From an uncultured Bacilli bacterium (lineage in GTDB: Bacteria > Bacillota_I > Bacilli_A > RF39 > UBA660), in assembly GCA_947589435.1 (NCBI GenBank), contig CANQBI010000014.1, positions 1 to 40,326 on the forward strand: a stretch of 40,326 bases of DNA, read 5' to 3'. Shown one piece after another: positions 1-8,197 of the stretch. The notes beneath the pieces were generated by a model. It did not search any database. It saw only the letters and a list, made by a program, of their open reading frames with translations, and was not told the origin of the DNA. The first letter of the stretch is position 1. Every line of letters starts with the position of its first letter. The position numbers and the translations under genes are program-made.

Positions 1-74
<74 letters not shown>

Positions 75-89
75 TTTAAGATAGTCAAA

Positions 90-114
90 AAGTCTTATAA
101 AATAAGGCTTTTTT
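90..114 (+). terminator. Rho-independent terminator after tRNA-Phe
   Basis: AAGTCTTAT (90-98) pairs with ATAAGGCTT (102-110), with one G-T pair and a three-base loop, and runs into a T tract. It sits 16 bases after the CCA end, as expected for the end of a tRNA transcript. Confidence 0.8.
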
Positions 115-125
115 CTTTGCCTATA

Positions 126-174
126 TTTTAGGGCAAAAAACATCACTTATTTTTTTAGGGAATTTTTAGGGAAC
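126..174. repeat. Three short TTTTAGGG direct repeats beside the tRNA
   Basis: TTTTAGGG occurs at 126-133, 153-160 and 164-171; the last two continue as GGGAA. Short direct repeats just 3' of a tRNA gene can be integrase arm sites or the scar of an integrated element. No integrase gene is present in the window, so this is only suggestive. The rest of 115-184 shows no gene. Confidence 0.4.
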
Positions 175-184
175 TTTTTACATC

Positions 185-212
185 TTGTTTTTTTAAAAAA
201 ATAATGTATAAT
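185..212 (+). promoter_or_regulatory. Sigma-A-type promoter for the short RNA / GNAT operon
   Basis: TTGTTT (185-190), a 16-base spacer and a perfect TATAAT (207-212). The same TTGTTT -35 hexamer recurs in the promoters of the LRR array in this window. Predicted start of transcription is near 219. Confidence 0.7.
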
Positions 213-218
213 TATTAG

Positions 219-308
219 CAAGTGAGGAGATATAAGCAATCTGTGAGCTATCTCGGGTTAAGACCTACACAATTAAATTGGAGTCACGAATATTGTTCGT
301 GGCTTTTT
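219..308 (+). ncRNA. Short structured transcript or attenuating leader
   Basis: Between the promoter at 185-212 and the GNAT gene at 346 lies a stretch of about 90 bases that folds and ends in an intrinsic terminator. The first hairpin is GAGAT 227-231 with ATCTC 250-254, extended by AGC 235-237 with GCT 247-249. The terminator is AGTCACGAA 282-290 with TTCGTGGCT 296-304, then a T run to 308. No convincing ORF lies in it. It may be an independent small RNA, or a leader whose terminator controls the downstream acetyltransferase genes. I could not match it to a riboswitch or 6S RNA by eye. Confidence 0.45.
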
Positions 309-345
309 CTTATATTTAGAAAAAGTTTAAGAAAGAAGGGAAATA

Positions 346-1167
346 ATGAAACTAATTGATAAAAATAGTAAAATATTTAAAAGTAAAGAATTTATAAAAG
401 ATATATATAAATTCTATTTAATACCTTTAAATTTACAAAGTGAAGAAGTAGTATTATATAGTGATGAAGAAAACTATGTAGTATGTCGTGGTAAGGTAGG
501 ATTACCTACTTGGATTTGGACTAAAGATAATATTGCTATAGATACTGTAAGAGAGATTGAAGAAGTTATTAATCTTTACTTAACTGATACTGAAAAAGAT
601 AAATTTACTTGTAAAAAAGAATTATATGATTTATTAGTGCAAGATAATTTTACTAAAATAAATAGAAAAGATTATTTTGAAATGGGTTTTTTATATTGTA
701 ATAAAACGAAGAAACCTAAAGATTGTGAGGGAAAGATGGATATACCCACTATCAAAGATAAACCAATTTTAGTTAAATATTTATATGATGATTATGCTGA
801 ATTGAATGATTGTGAGGCAATTAGTATGAAAGATGCGGAGATAAAGTTTCAAAGCTTAATTGATTCTAAAAAATATTATGTTTGGCGCAATGATAATAAT
901 AAAATAGTTTGTACAATAAACTATAATGAAGTTAATGGCTCTGCAAAAGTAGGAGGAGTTTATACGCCACCGGAAGAAAGAGGCAAAGGTTATGCCGCTA
1001 ATCTAGTTTATAGTCTTACCAATATCTTGTTAGAAAAAGGCTTAGAGCCATTACTTTATACGGATTACAATTATATACCTTCTAATAAAGCATATCTAAA
1101 TGCGGGATATATAGATGCTGGCATCTTAATTAATTTCTCTTGTTCTAAAGAAAAAGTGAGGAAGTAG
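346..1167 (+). CDS. GNAT family N-acetyltransferase with N-terminal extension
   Basis: A 273-residue protein whose C-terminal third is a GNAT acetyltransferase. The acetyl-CoA loop RGKGYAANL follows the strand GGVYTPPEE around residues 204-222, and the last motif contains SNKAYLNAGY. The N-terminal 150 residues lack a clear motif and may form a degenerate second GNAT half, as in two-domain GNAT proteins. Substrate is unknown; members of this family acetylate amines on small molecules or proteins in the cytoplasm. The start has an AGAAGGG ribosome site 6 bases upstream. The gene is followed after 5 bases by a second GNAT gene, so the two form an operon, possibly controlled by the terminator at 282-308. 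Confidence 0.85.
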   Translation: MKLIDKNSKIFKSKEFIKDIYKFYLIPLNLQSEEVVLYSDEENYVVCRGKVGLPTWIWTKDNIAIDTVREIEEVINLYLTDTEKDKFTCKKELYDLLVQDNFTKINRKDYFEMGFLYCNKTKKPKDCEGKMDIPTIKDKPILVKYLYDDYAELNDCEAISMKDAEIKFQSLIDSKKYYVWRNDNNKIVCTINYNEVNGSAKVGGVYTPPEERGKGYAANLVYSLTNILLEKGLEPLLYTDYNYIPSNKAYLNAGYIDAGILINFSCSKEKVRK

Positions 1168-1172
1168 TAATT

Positions 1173-1733
1173 ATGGAAAAATTAAAGTTAATTAAACCTA
1201 CTAAAGAATATGAAAAAGAAGCCCTTTTATATATTCAAGAATTTCAAGATTATAACTCTAATATTAATGGCGTTGGAGGTTTATATCGTTATCTAGATAA
1301 TTATGATGGTTGGTTAAAACATTTAGAAGAAAAAAGAAATATAATACCAAGTGAAAAAGAAGTACCATCGGAAACTTTTATGGTCGTAAGAGAAGAGGAT
1401 AAAAAAATTATAGGAATGGTAAGTATAAGACTTAACTTAAATAATGATTTATTATTCCATGCTGGTAATATTGGTTATAGTATAAGACCTACAGAAAGAA
1501 GAAAAGGTTATGCTAGTTATGCCTTATATTTAGCTTTAGAGTATTGTAAAAGTAAAGATTTAGATAAAGTTTTAGTAACTTGTTATAAAGAAAATATAGC
1601 TTCTTCTAAAACTATTAAGAGTTGTTATGGTATTTTGGAAAATGAAATAAAAGATACTCTGGGAAAGATACTTCAAAGATATTGGATAGATGTAAATTAT
1701 GCTTTAGATAAACTAAAAGAAAAATATGCTTAA
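1173..1733 (+). CDS. GNAT family N-acetyltransferase
   Basis: A 186-residue single-domain GNAT enzyme, close to the usual family length. Visible parts are the central strand FMVVREEDKKIIGMVSIRL, the acetyl-CoA loop RRKGYASYAL near residue 110, and the C-terminal motif ENIASSKTIKSCYG where an Asn-Ser step starts the last helix. The catalytic domain is complete and cytoplasmic; the acceptor amine is not predictable. A GAGGAAG ribosome site precedes ATG. It lies 5 bases after the first GNAT gene. No terminator is visible after it before the next gene. Confidence 0.9.
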   Translation: MEKLKLIKPTKEYEKEALLYIQEFQDYNSNINGVGGLYRYLDNYDGWLKHLEEKRNIIPSEKEVPSETFMVVREEDKKIIGMVSIRLNLNNDLLFHAGNIGYSIRPTERRKGYASYALYLALEYCKSKDLDKVLVTCYKENIASSKTIKSCYGILENEIKDTLGKILQRYWIDVNYALDKLKEKYA

Positions 1734-1787
1734 ATACTATTTTAGAAATAAGAAATATATAGTATAATAAATAAAAGAGGTAGTAAA

Positions 1788-2540
1788 ATGAAAGAGAGTA
1801 AGAAGGTATTATTAATTAGTTTAAGTATAATTCTTCTAGTGGTTTTAATTGGAGGACTTTTTAGTTATAAGTTATATTTAGTGGTCCATTATAGTGATAA
1901 GTCCCTAGATTATTCTTATAAAAGTATAAGTGATGCTTACAAAATAAATGATAAATTAACGATTCATACTAATTTATTAAATAAAGATGAATATATAGAA
2001 TATAATGGTATTAAAATTAAAAATGATTTTAAGGGTTATGAAAGTAAAGAAAATAGTGATGCTACGGGTGATTATATCGTTTATACTAATAAAGATAATA
2101 ATTCTTATTTTTCTCTAGGAATTACAGAACCTTATATTGATTTTTTACATTTAACTAGTGATAGTAAAGAGAAAGTTGTTGCTAAAATTACTTATAAAGA
2201 TGTAAAGGAATATCTAGAAAAAAATAATGTTAAAAATGATTTAGATTTATGGAATTTTATTGCGAGTGAAAACTATAAAAAGAATATCTTTTCTTTAGGT
2301 AAAGATATTAAAGCTTCTTATGCTTTATATGAAGTGGCTTATATTCTTAATCCTCATAATAAAAAGATAACTCTTTTAGAGGGTGATTTAAAAGGTTATA
2401 TGTTTACTTTAGATAATAATATAAGAGAAGTAAATATTTTAAAAAATAATAAAAGATATGTCTTTGTTATGAGTGGGGAATATTACTCAATTGATAAAGT
2501 TGTCGAATTAATTAATACGATAGTTATTAAAGAAAGTTAA
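1788..2540 (+). CDS. Membrane-anchored protein of unknown function
   Basis: A 250-residue protein with one hydrophobic segment at about residues 7-30 (LLISLSIILLVVLIGG) after a short Lys-rich start, so it is probably an N-terminal membrane anchor or uncleaved signal with the polar rest outside. There is no lipobox cysteine. The remainder is rich in Lys, Asn, Asp and Tyr and shows no motif I recognise. The ribosome site is AGAGG 9 bases before ATG, and a TATAAT hexamer stands at 1763-1768 without a good -35, so it may have its own promoter. The 93 bases after it contain no gene; an extended -10-like TGGTATTCT at 2602-2610 may serve the next regulator gene. Confidence 0.75.
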   Translation: MKESKKVLLISLSIILLVVLIGGLFSYKLYLVVHYSDKSLDYSYKSISDAYKINDKLTIHTNLLNKDEYIEYNGIKIKNDFKGYESKENSDATGDYIVYTNKDNNSYFSLGITEPYIDFLHLTSDSKEKVVAKITYKDVKEYLEKNNVKNDLDLWNFIASENYKKNIFSLGKDIKASYALYEVAYILNPHNKKITLLEGDLKGYMFTLDNNIREVNILKNNKRYVFVMSGEYYSIDKVVELINTIVIKES

Positions 2541-2633
2541 TAATGTTAAATAATTTTACCCTATATGTTAAGGAATTTTGGTAGAATGTTCTTATGTTTT
2601 TTGGTATTCTTGTCTTAAGAAAGAAGGAATATT

Positions 2634-3194
2634 ATGTTAGGAGAAAAAATTCAAAAATTTAGAAAGATGCAAAAGATGTCCCAAGAAGAATTGGGCGAGG
2701 TAATGGGAGTAACAAGACAAACTATTTCTAATTGGGAAAGTGGGGAATCAGCTCCCAATATTATGGAAGCAAAGAAACTTGCTAATCTTTTAAGTTTGAG
2801 TTTAGATGAACTTACGGATAATGATACCGATAATGTATTAATAAAGAAACTAGATAAAATTAAAAATATTTCTAATTTTAATTTAGGAATATCTTTAATG
2901 CATTTTGTGGTGTTTATAGGTTTAATTATTTTAGGCATTTGGATAGTTATTAATTATAATAAAGTAGATACAGTAGGTAAGTCTGTGGAAATAAATTGTA
3001 AGTTAAATGATAGTATTTATAACTATAAATTAAATATTGATGTTAAAAGTGATAAAATAATTTCCTTGGAAACTAATGATAATGATTTAAAGAGTAGTTT
3101 TAAATATGATAAGAATGATTCCTATGAAGATGTTATCGCAAGTATTAAAGAAGAAGTTACCAAAAAAGGTGGTAATTGTAATAAAATAGACTAA
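2634..3194 (+). CDS. XRE-family HTH regulator with a transmembrane segment
   Basis: A 186-residue protein. Residues 5-60 form a Cro/C1-type helix-turn-helix: SQEELGEVMGVTRQTISNWE contains the two helices, and the pattern up to SLDEL is typical. A transmembrane helix lies at about 86-107, followed by an 80-residue polar tail ending near a Cys. This layout, with cytoplasmic DNA-binding head, one membrane helix and a small outer domain, is common in Firmicutes, where such proteins regulate neighbouring membrane genes; the inducing signal is unknown. The ribosome site is AGAAGGAA. The next gene encodes a similar XRE-membrane protein, so the pair may act together or be diverged duplicates. Confidence 0.9.
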   Translation: MLGEKIQKFRKMQKMSQEELGEVMGVTRQTISNWESGESAPNIMEAKKLANLLSLSLDELTDNDTDNVLIKKLDKIKNISNFNLGISLMHFVVFIGLIILGIWIVINYNKVDTVGKSVEINCKLNDSIYNYKLNIDVKSDKIISLETNDNDLKSSFKYDKNDSYEDVIASIKEEVTKKGGNCNKID

Positions 3195-3261
3195 TTCCAG
3201 TTTTATTTCCTGTTCATATTAAGTAATGAGTCTTAAAATGGATGGGGAAAGGAAGGGTATA

Positions 3262-3966
3262 ATGAATCAAGAAAAGATTGGTAAATTTATTGCCAAAAAA
3301 AGAAAAGAAAAAAGTATAACGCAAGAAGAATTAGCTAGTACTCTAGGAGTTACAAATAGATCTATTAGTAATTGGGAATGTGGAAAGAATATGCCCGATT
3401 TATCTTTATTTAAGCCTTTATGTGAAGTTTTAGATATTTCTCTTAATGAGTTATTAAGTGGAGAAGAATTATTTTCTTTAAACAAGCAAGAATATGAAGA
3501 TAATATTGAAAATACGCTAAATTATTCTAATCAAAAGATAATTAAATATAAAAGATTTATGGCTTTATTTTTAATTATTATGGGTTTAATTATTGTGGTA
3601 TCTTCAATTATGATTTTTCCAAGTGAAAGTAGTTGGTCTTCTATCTATTCAGTTTTTGGTCTTATAATTTTTTCTTTAGGAATTTATACTTTATTAAAAA
3701 TGAAATGGTTTTTAAAATTACTTATTACTATTTGCATATTTATATGTTCATTTGGACTTCTTTTATTTACAGACTTTTTAAATGTTTATTTTAATAAAGA
3801 TGTTCCTATGTTTAGAATAAGTACTATTTATGCTGGCGATGTTCTTTATTATGATACTTTATTTTATGATGTATATAGATGTTATTTTGATACCGATAAA
3901 GAATACTTTGTTATTCAAAAAAACCATTCTCATGAAATTGAATATTTATTAAATATTTGTAAGTAA
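3262..3966 (+). CDS. XRE-family HTH regulator with three membrane segments
   Basis: A 234-residue protein. Residues 5-65 are a Cro/C1-type helix-turn-helix (TQEELASTLGVTNRSISNWE at 20-39). Three hydrophobic helices follow at about 99-119, 126-145 and 149-171, then a polar C-terminal part. I start it at the ATG at 3262 because a strong GGAAAGGAAGGG site stands just upstream; an in-frame ATG at 3226 would add 12 residues but would place this site inside the coding region. The role is probably transcription control linked to a membrane signal. No terminator is visible between it and the leader region beginning near 4025. Confidence 0.88.
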   Translation: MNQEKIGKFIAKKRKEKSITQEELASTLGVTNRSISNWECGKNMPDLSLFKPLCEVLDISLNELLSGEELFSLNKQEYEDNIENTLNYSNQKIIKYKRFMALFLIIMGLIIVVSSIMIFPSESSWSSIYSVFGLIIFSLGIYTLLKMKWFLKLLITICIFICSFGLLLFTDFLNVYFNKDVPMFRISTIYAGDVLYYDTLFYDVYRCYFDTDKEYFVIQKNHSHEIEYLLNICK

Positions 3967-4024
3967 ATAACTTTAAAACAAATCATTATTTAAACCAAAA
4001 TTTAATAATTACGAAAATATAAAT

Positions 4025-4053
4025 TTGATTTTTGGATAATAATTAGTTATTAT
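4025..4053 (+). promoter_or_regulatory. Promoter for the DUF6429 leader region
   Basis: TTGATT (4025-4030), a 17-base spacer and TATTAT (4048-4053). It lies in the 244-base gap between the XRE regulator and the DUF6429 gene and would start transcription near 4060, just before a ribosome site and short reading frames. Confidence 0.5.
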
Positions 4054-4073
4054 ATATATGAAGGACTTAAATT

Positions 4074-4124
4074 ATGATTGAAAATATAGGAATAGATGCA
4101 AAACCAATCTGGGTTGTCAAGTAG
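4074..4124 (+). CDS. Possible 16-residue leader peptide
   Basis: ATG at 4074 with a GAAGGA ribosome site (4060-4065) eight bases upstream opens a 16-codon frame reading MIENIGIDAKPIWVVK and ending at TAG 4122-4124. It stops 6 bases before a perfect hairpin (4131-4165). Position and size fit a leader peptide, but no run of a single regulatory amino acid is visible. It overlaps another small frame at 4096. Confidence 0.3.
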   Translation: MIENIGIDAKPIWVVK

Positions 4125-4194
4125 AAATCTTGCAGACATCTGCAATGATTCTGCAGATGTCTGCAGAATTATCTGCATAGAAGCAAAAAAATAG
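4096..4194 (+). CDS. Possible 32-residue Cys-containing small protein
   Basis: An ATG at 4096, four bases after a weak AGGA, opens a 32-codon frame that ends at TAG 4192-4194, 16 bases before the TTG start of the DUF6429 gene. The hairpin at 4131-4165 lies inside it and encodes a near-repeat, LADIC then SADVC, followed by IIC, giving three cysteines. I recall similar short peptides before other genes in gut Firmicutes, but this is unverified. It could equally be non-coding structured leader sequence. Confidence 0.3.
   Translation: MQNQSGLSSRNLADICNDSADVCRIICIEAKK
4131..4165. repeat. Perfect 14-bp inverted repeat (hairpin)
   Basis: TGCAGACATCTGCA (4131-4144) and TGCAGATGTCTGCA (4152-4165) are exact inverted copies separated by 7 bases. 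Each arm is itself close to a palindrome (TGCAGA...TCTGCA), so it could be a protein-binding operator as well as an RNA hairpin. No T tract follows, so it is not a plain terminator. Confidence 0.8.
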
Positions 4195-4210
4195 GAAAAG
4201 GAGGTAAACT

Positions 4211-4471
4211 TTGAATAAAAAAATAGAAGAATTAACATTACTACTTATGTATTTAACTTCTTGGGAAGAAGATGGATTTATAGCGGATGAAAATGATATG
4301 CCAGTAGAAGCTAAAATTAAAACAAGCTGGAAAGGTTATTCATTTGATGTTATTAATAAATTAATGGATGAGAAATATTTATATTTTAGTAAATATAAAA
4401 ACAAAACGGTTTCTCTTACAAAAGAAGGAGAAGAATTAGCTCAAAAATTAGTGGATAAATATTTAAAATAG
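4211..4471 (+). CDS. DUF6429 family protein
   Basis: An 86-residue protein of a small family of unknown function. The typical features are the N-terminal ELTLLLMYLTSWEE, the central SWKGYSFDVINKLMDEKYL and the C-terminal LTKEGEELAQKL, a layout that suggests a small winged-helix fold. It starts with TTG: a perfect AGGAGG at 4199-4204 stands six bases before it and no ATG fits. The next gene begins 12 bases after its stop, so they are probably one operon. It may be controlled by the promoter and hairpin at 4025-4165. Confidence 0.85.
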   Translation: MNKKIEELTLLLMYLTSWEEDGFIADENDMPVEAKIKTSWKGYSFDVINKLMDEKYLYFSKYKNKTVSLTKEGEELAQKLVDKYLK

Positions 4472-4483
4472 TAGGAGTAAAAA

Positions 4484-5875
4484 ATGAATTATAAAAGATA
4501 TTTAATAAAAAAAGGCAAATTAGATTTATTATCTTCATTAAAAGCATTAGATAAAAGATTACTTAATGAAAAAATAGAGGAATATGGAGTTAATAATATA
4601 AATGAATTAAAAGATTATATTTTAGATTTTTTTAGACAATGTTTGGAAGAATCTAAAGATGATTTTTATACTAAAATCTATTTTGAAAAATTATTGGATA
4701 ATGAAAATAGAGAATATTTATCTTCTTGTGAACAAGATTTAGAATCCCATTTTATATTTTTGTATAATAATGGTAGTTATGATTCATATTATATTCCTAT
4801 AGAAATAAAAGAAATAATAAAAGATGTTTTAGGAGAATTAAATCTTGATGAAATATTTAATTTAGAAAATGCCTCCAATACCCCTATAGTGAAAGATTTA
4901 AAAGGTCTTCTTGAAGCTTTAGTAGTCGATGATTTAAAACATATTGGAAATTTATTTAATATAAGTAATTTAAGTCATAAAAAGAAAAAAGAACTTGTTA
5001 AAATAATTTATGATGCCCTTACTGATAAAGATAAATTAACAAGTATAATCGAGAGATTTATAGATAAAGAGTTTGAACTATTACAAAACTTAATGGCTAA
5101 TAAAGGTACTATTCAAGATAATAATATTAGTGCAAAAGTATATCATTTTCTATATATGACAGGTTTAATATTTATATTTAGAAGAGATGATAAATTTTAT
5201 ATATCTATGACTGATGATGTATATAATACAATTAAAAAAATTGATTTAAATAGTCTTAAAAATATAATTGATGAAAATACTAAAGCGTATAATATGGTAA
5301 GATCAATGGTTGAATTATATGGGGTAGTTTCAAATAGTTACTTGGATTACTACTATAGTATTTATTATGGAAATGGAGAGTATTTAGATATTCCAAACAA
5401 TGCTTTATTATTTTGTGATAGAATGGATAATATTGATACAATCTATATAAATAATAATCTTTATTTTATTCATATATTGCTAAGGCATAGAGATTTAGAA
5501 GAAGTTCTTAATGATATTATTGCTAGACAAGAAAGCATTAAAAGAAAGCCAATTAAATTAAAAGAATTACTTAAGTATTCTAATTATGATTATTATGAAG
5601 AAACGGAATCTAAAAATAAATTTAAAAAATATTTAAAAGATAATAATATACCTTTAGATACAATAGAAGAGATTATAATGATAATATCTAATATGTATAG
5701 ATTAGGTAGTAAATTTATTGGAGTTTCAATAGAAATGCTTCAAGATTATGGAGTAGAGATAACTGAAGGAAATATGCAAGAAATATTAAATTATTTAATG
5801 GATATTTATAATAATTCTCGCGTATGGATAAATAATGGATGGACTCCAATAGAAATGAGAAAAGATTATAAATAA
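4484..5875 (+). CDS. 463-residue protein of unknown function
   Basis: A soluble-looking protein rich in Lys, Asn, Ile and Tyr, with no signal peptide or membrane helix. Residues around 145-185 (DDLKHIGNLFNISNLS followed by KKKKELVKIIYDAL) look like a SAP/Rho-N style helix-extension-helix, followed by a possible winged-helix stretch. The C-terminus (NNSRVWINNGWTPIEM) resembles the tail of some SEC-C-associated proteins as I remember them; this is not verified. No catalytic motif is visible. The ribosome site GTAGGAG precedes ATG. It is probably cotranscribed with the DUF6429 gene 12 bases upstream and ends at a terminator at 5877-5902. Confidence 0.75.
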   Translation: MNYKRYLIKKGKLDLLSSLKALDKRLLNEKIEEYGVNNINELKDYILDFFRQCLEESKDDFYTKIYFEKLLDNENREYLSSCEQDLESHFIFLYNNGSYDSYYIPIEIKEIIKDVLGELNLDEIFNLENASNTPIVKDLKGLLEALVVDDLKHIGNLFNISNLSHKKKKELVKIIYDALTDKDKLTSIIERFIDKEFELLQNLMANKGTIQDNNISAKVYHFLYMTGLIFIFRRDDKFYISMTDDVYNTIKKIDLNSLKNIIDENTKAYNMVRSMVELYGVVSNSYLDYYYSIYYGNGEYLDIPNNALLFCDRMDNIDTIYINNNLYFIHILLRHRDLEEVLNDIIARQESIKRKPIKLKELLKYSNYDYYEETESKNKFKKYLKDNNIPLDTIEEIIMIISNMYRLGSKFIGVSIEMLQDYGVEITEGNMQEILNYLMDIYNNSRVWINNGWTPIEMRKDYK

Positions 5876-5876
5876 G

Positions 5877-5902
5877 ACTATGATGAAATATTCATAGTTT
5901 TT
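5877..5902 (+). terminator. Intrinsic terminator after the 463-residue gene
   Basis: ACTATGA (5877-5883) pairs with TCATAGT (5892-5898), followed by a T run. It begins two bases after the stop codon of the preceding gene. Confidence 0.75.
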
Positions 5903-5920
5903 ATATTGTTAAAAAAGAAA

Positions 5921-5944
5921 TCCTTCTAATAATTATTAGAAGGA
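5921..5944. repeat. Perfect 24-bp palindrome
   Basis: TCCTTCTAATAA and its exact reverse complement TTATTAGAAGGA lie back to back. On the minus strand it is followed by TTTCTTTTTT, so it could terminate leftward transcription; on the plus strand no T tract follows. It may also be a regulator site ahead of the two-component genes, 117 bases before their start. Confidence 0.7.
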
Positions 5945-6030
5945 AAACTGAAAAAATCAAATAAACGATATAATTATTTAACATGTGGCAAAGAGAAATT
6001 GCAAATATTTTCATTTAATTATCACAATTA

Positions 6031-6039
6031 TGTTATACT
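6031..6039 (+). promoter_or_regulatory. Extended -10 promoter of the two-component operon
   Basis: TGTTATACT is an extended -10 element (TG, one base, TATACT) 22 bases before the response regulator ATG. No good -35 stands upstream, as is usual for extended -10 promoters. Confidence 0.6.
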
Positions 6040-6060
6040 ATTTCTATGTAGGTGATTTTC

Positions 6061-6720
6061 ATGAATATTTTAGTCGTGGATGATGAAGCATTAATAAGAA
6101 GTGTTATTAAAGAATATCTTTCTTTGGAAAATTTTAATGTCTATGAAGCGGAAGATGGCCTTAAAGCTATTGAGCAAGTTAAAAATAATAATATTGATTT
6201 AGTTATTATGGACATTATGATGCCGAATATGGATGGCTATACTGCTTGTAAAGAAATAAAGAAAATTAAAGATATACCATTTATTATGTTATCTGCCCGA
6301 AGTGAAGAATACGATAAACTAATTGGTTTTGATTTAGGAATTGATGATTATGTTACGAAACCTTTTAGTCCTAAAGAGTTAGTAGCCAGGGTTAAAGCAA
6401 TAACCAAAAGAAATACGAAAACTAATTCTTTAGAAATTGCCGGGATTAAAATAGATGATTTAGCGCATGAAGTATATGTTGATAATAAACAAATATTTTT
6501 AACTCCGAAAGAGTATGATTTACTTAAATATTTAATGGAAAATAAAAATATTGCCTTATCGAGAGAAAACCTCCTTTCAAATATCTGGGGTTATGATTTT
6601 TATGGTGATGATCGAACCGTCGATACCCATATTAAAACCTTAAGAAGTAGATTAGGTAAATATAGAGATATTATTAAAACAGTAAGAGGAATGGGTTATA
6701 AAATTGAAGATAAGAGATAA
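6061..6720 (+). CDS. OmpR-family response regulator
   Basis: A 219-residue two-domain regulator. The receiver domain (1-120) has the acidic pocket VVDDE (D7, D8), phosphoacceptor D51 in VIMDIMMPNMDG, a Ser in MLSAR and the conserved Lys in DYVTKPF. The C-terminal winged helix (about 125-219) shows LTPKEYDLLKYLMEN and DDRTVDTHIKTLRSRLG followed by VRGMGYK, typical of OmpR/PhoB. The start is the ATG at 6061, with AGGTGAT just upstream; a GTG at 6052 overlaps that site. It is phosphorylated by the kinase encoded next, whose start overlaps its last 17 bases, so the two are translationally coupled. Target genes are not evident. Confidence 0.95.
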   Translation: MNILVVDDEALIRSVIKEYLSLENFNVYEAEDGLKAIEQVKNNNIDLVIMDIMMPNMDGYTACKEIKKIKDIPFIMLSARSEEYDKLIGFDLGIDDYVTKPFSPKELVARVKAITKRNTKTNSLEIAGIKIDDLAHEVYVDNKQIFLTPKEYDLLKYLMENKNIALSRENLLSNIWGYDFYGDDRTVDTHIKTLRSRLGKYRDIIKTVRGMGYKIEDKR

Positions 6721-8089
6721 GTTAAAAGGAATTGAATTTAAAAGTTTAGTGTTTATACTGATATTTAATGTTGGTATAATTCTTTTCATTTCTTTTTATG
6801 TTTCTTTTGTTTTTAATGCTTTATATAAAAATTATCAAATAAATAAGTTAAATGAAATGGTGGATACTTATTCTAAAAGTAGAGAAGATGTCTATATTTT
6901 ATCTGAGCGCCTTGCTTATAATAATGAAGTGTGTATTAAGTTAATTGATGAAAACTTGGCGACATTTAATTATAATACCTTACAAAATGGCTGCCTTTTA
7001 AATCACGATGATGCTGTCCTTAATCGAACTATGAATAGATTTCTAAATTCTAATGATAAAAGTAATTATTATAGAATGTATAATCCGTATACCAAAACGC
7101 ATGGTATTTTATATGGCATAAAGGTTGGTAATAATAATGTTTTCATCTATAGTAATATTGAAAATGCTTCTAGTTTTGTAAAAGTATTTAAAAGTCAAAT
7201 AATATATTTTGTTATTTTAATGATTTTATGTTCGATTTTAATATCGATGTTTATTGCAAGTAAAACCACTAAACCAATTAGAGAAATAACTAAGAAGGCT
7301 AAGAATATTGGTTTAGGTAAGTATGATACGCAGTTTCCTAAAAATGGCGTATTAGAAATTGAAGAGTTATCCCAAACTTTGGAAGAAGTACAAAAAGAAT
7401 TAAGAAAAAGTGATGAGTTAAAAAGAGATTTAATGGCTAATGTTTCGCATGATTTAAAAACCCCACTTACCATGATTAAAGCCTATGCCGAAATGATTAA
7501 AGATATTTCTTATAAAGATCCTGAAAAGATGCAAGAACATTTAGATATTATTATGGAAGAAGTAGATAGATTAACGGGTTTAGTTAACGATATTCTAGAA
7601 CTATCTAAAGTTCAAAATAATGAATATATGTATAATTATGAAGAATATGATTTAGTTAAAGAAATTAAAAAGATTATTAAAAGATATGAAGTTATGGAAT
7701 ATTTAGAAAATTATAATTTTGTTTTAAATATGCCTAAGAAAGCCATGATTAAAGCTGATAAAGATAAAATAAATCAAGTTATTTATAATCTTTTAAATAA
7801 TGCGATTAATTATACCGGTAAAGATAAAACTGTTTATATTAACATTAAAAAGGAAGATAAGGATTATCTAGTGGAAATAAAAGATACTGGTAAAGGTATT
7901 AAAAAGGAAGAAATAAATTATATTTGGGATAAGTATTATAAAAATGAAAAGAATCATCAAAGGAACATTGTGGGTACGGGTTTGGGTTTATCAATTGTTA
8001 AGGAAATCCTAAGTAAACATAAATTTGAATATGGCGTTAAAAGTAAAATAAATGAAGGCTCTACTTTCTATTTTAAGATACCTCTTTAA
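6704..8089 (+). CDS. Membrane sensor histidine kinase
   Basis: A 461-residue kinase. TM1 is at about 14-38 and TM2 at about 165-187, bounding an extracytoplasmic sensor of some 125 residues. HAMP comes next (TKPIREITKKAKNIGLGKYD), then HisKA with the phosphorylated His249 in SHDLKTPLTMIKAYAE, and HATPase_c with N box NLLNNAINYT, DTGKGI and GTGLGLSIVK. All key residues are present. It uses a TTG start at 6704 inside the regulator gene, with no ATG nearby before TM1; AAGAGGA upstream is the likely ribosome site. The ligand cannot be predicted. The operon ends at the strong terminator at 8198-8234. Confidence 0.93.
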   Translation: MKIRDKLKGIEFKSLVFILIFNVGIILFISFYVSFVFNALYKNYQINKLNEMVDTYSKSREDVYILSERLAYNNEVCIKLIDENLATFNYNTLQNGCLLNHDDAVLNRTMNRFLNSNDKSNYYRMYNPYTKTHGILYGIKVGNNNVFIYSNIENASSFVKVFKSQIIYFVILMILCSILISMFIASKTTKPIREITKKAKNIGLGKYDTQFPKNGVLEIEELSQTLEEVQKELRKSDELKRDLMANVSHDLKTPLTMIKAYAEMIKDISYKDPEKMQEHLDIIMEEVDRLTGLVNDILELSKVQNNEYMYNYEEYDLVKEIKKIIKRYEVMEYLENYNFVLNMPKKAMIKADKDKINQVIYNLLNNAINYTGKDKTVYINIKKEDKDYLVEIKDTGKGIKKEEINYIWDKYYKNEKNHQRNIVGTGLGLSIVKEILSKHKFEYGVKSKINEGSTFYFKIPL

Positions 8090-8197
8090 ACTTTCTTATT
8101 TTAAACACAAAAATTTCATAATTTTAAGTTATGATTAATATGTAAGGAGGATTGATAAATAAATATAAATCTTAAATCTAAACTCACACTATACTTT

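Noticed and set aside
4050-4238. 62-codon minus-strand frame across the leader hairpin
   Set aside because: No ribosome site, Phe-rich shadow of AT-rich leader DNA; plus-strand signals (promoter, AGGAGG) explain the region better.
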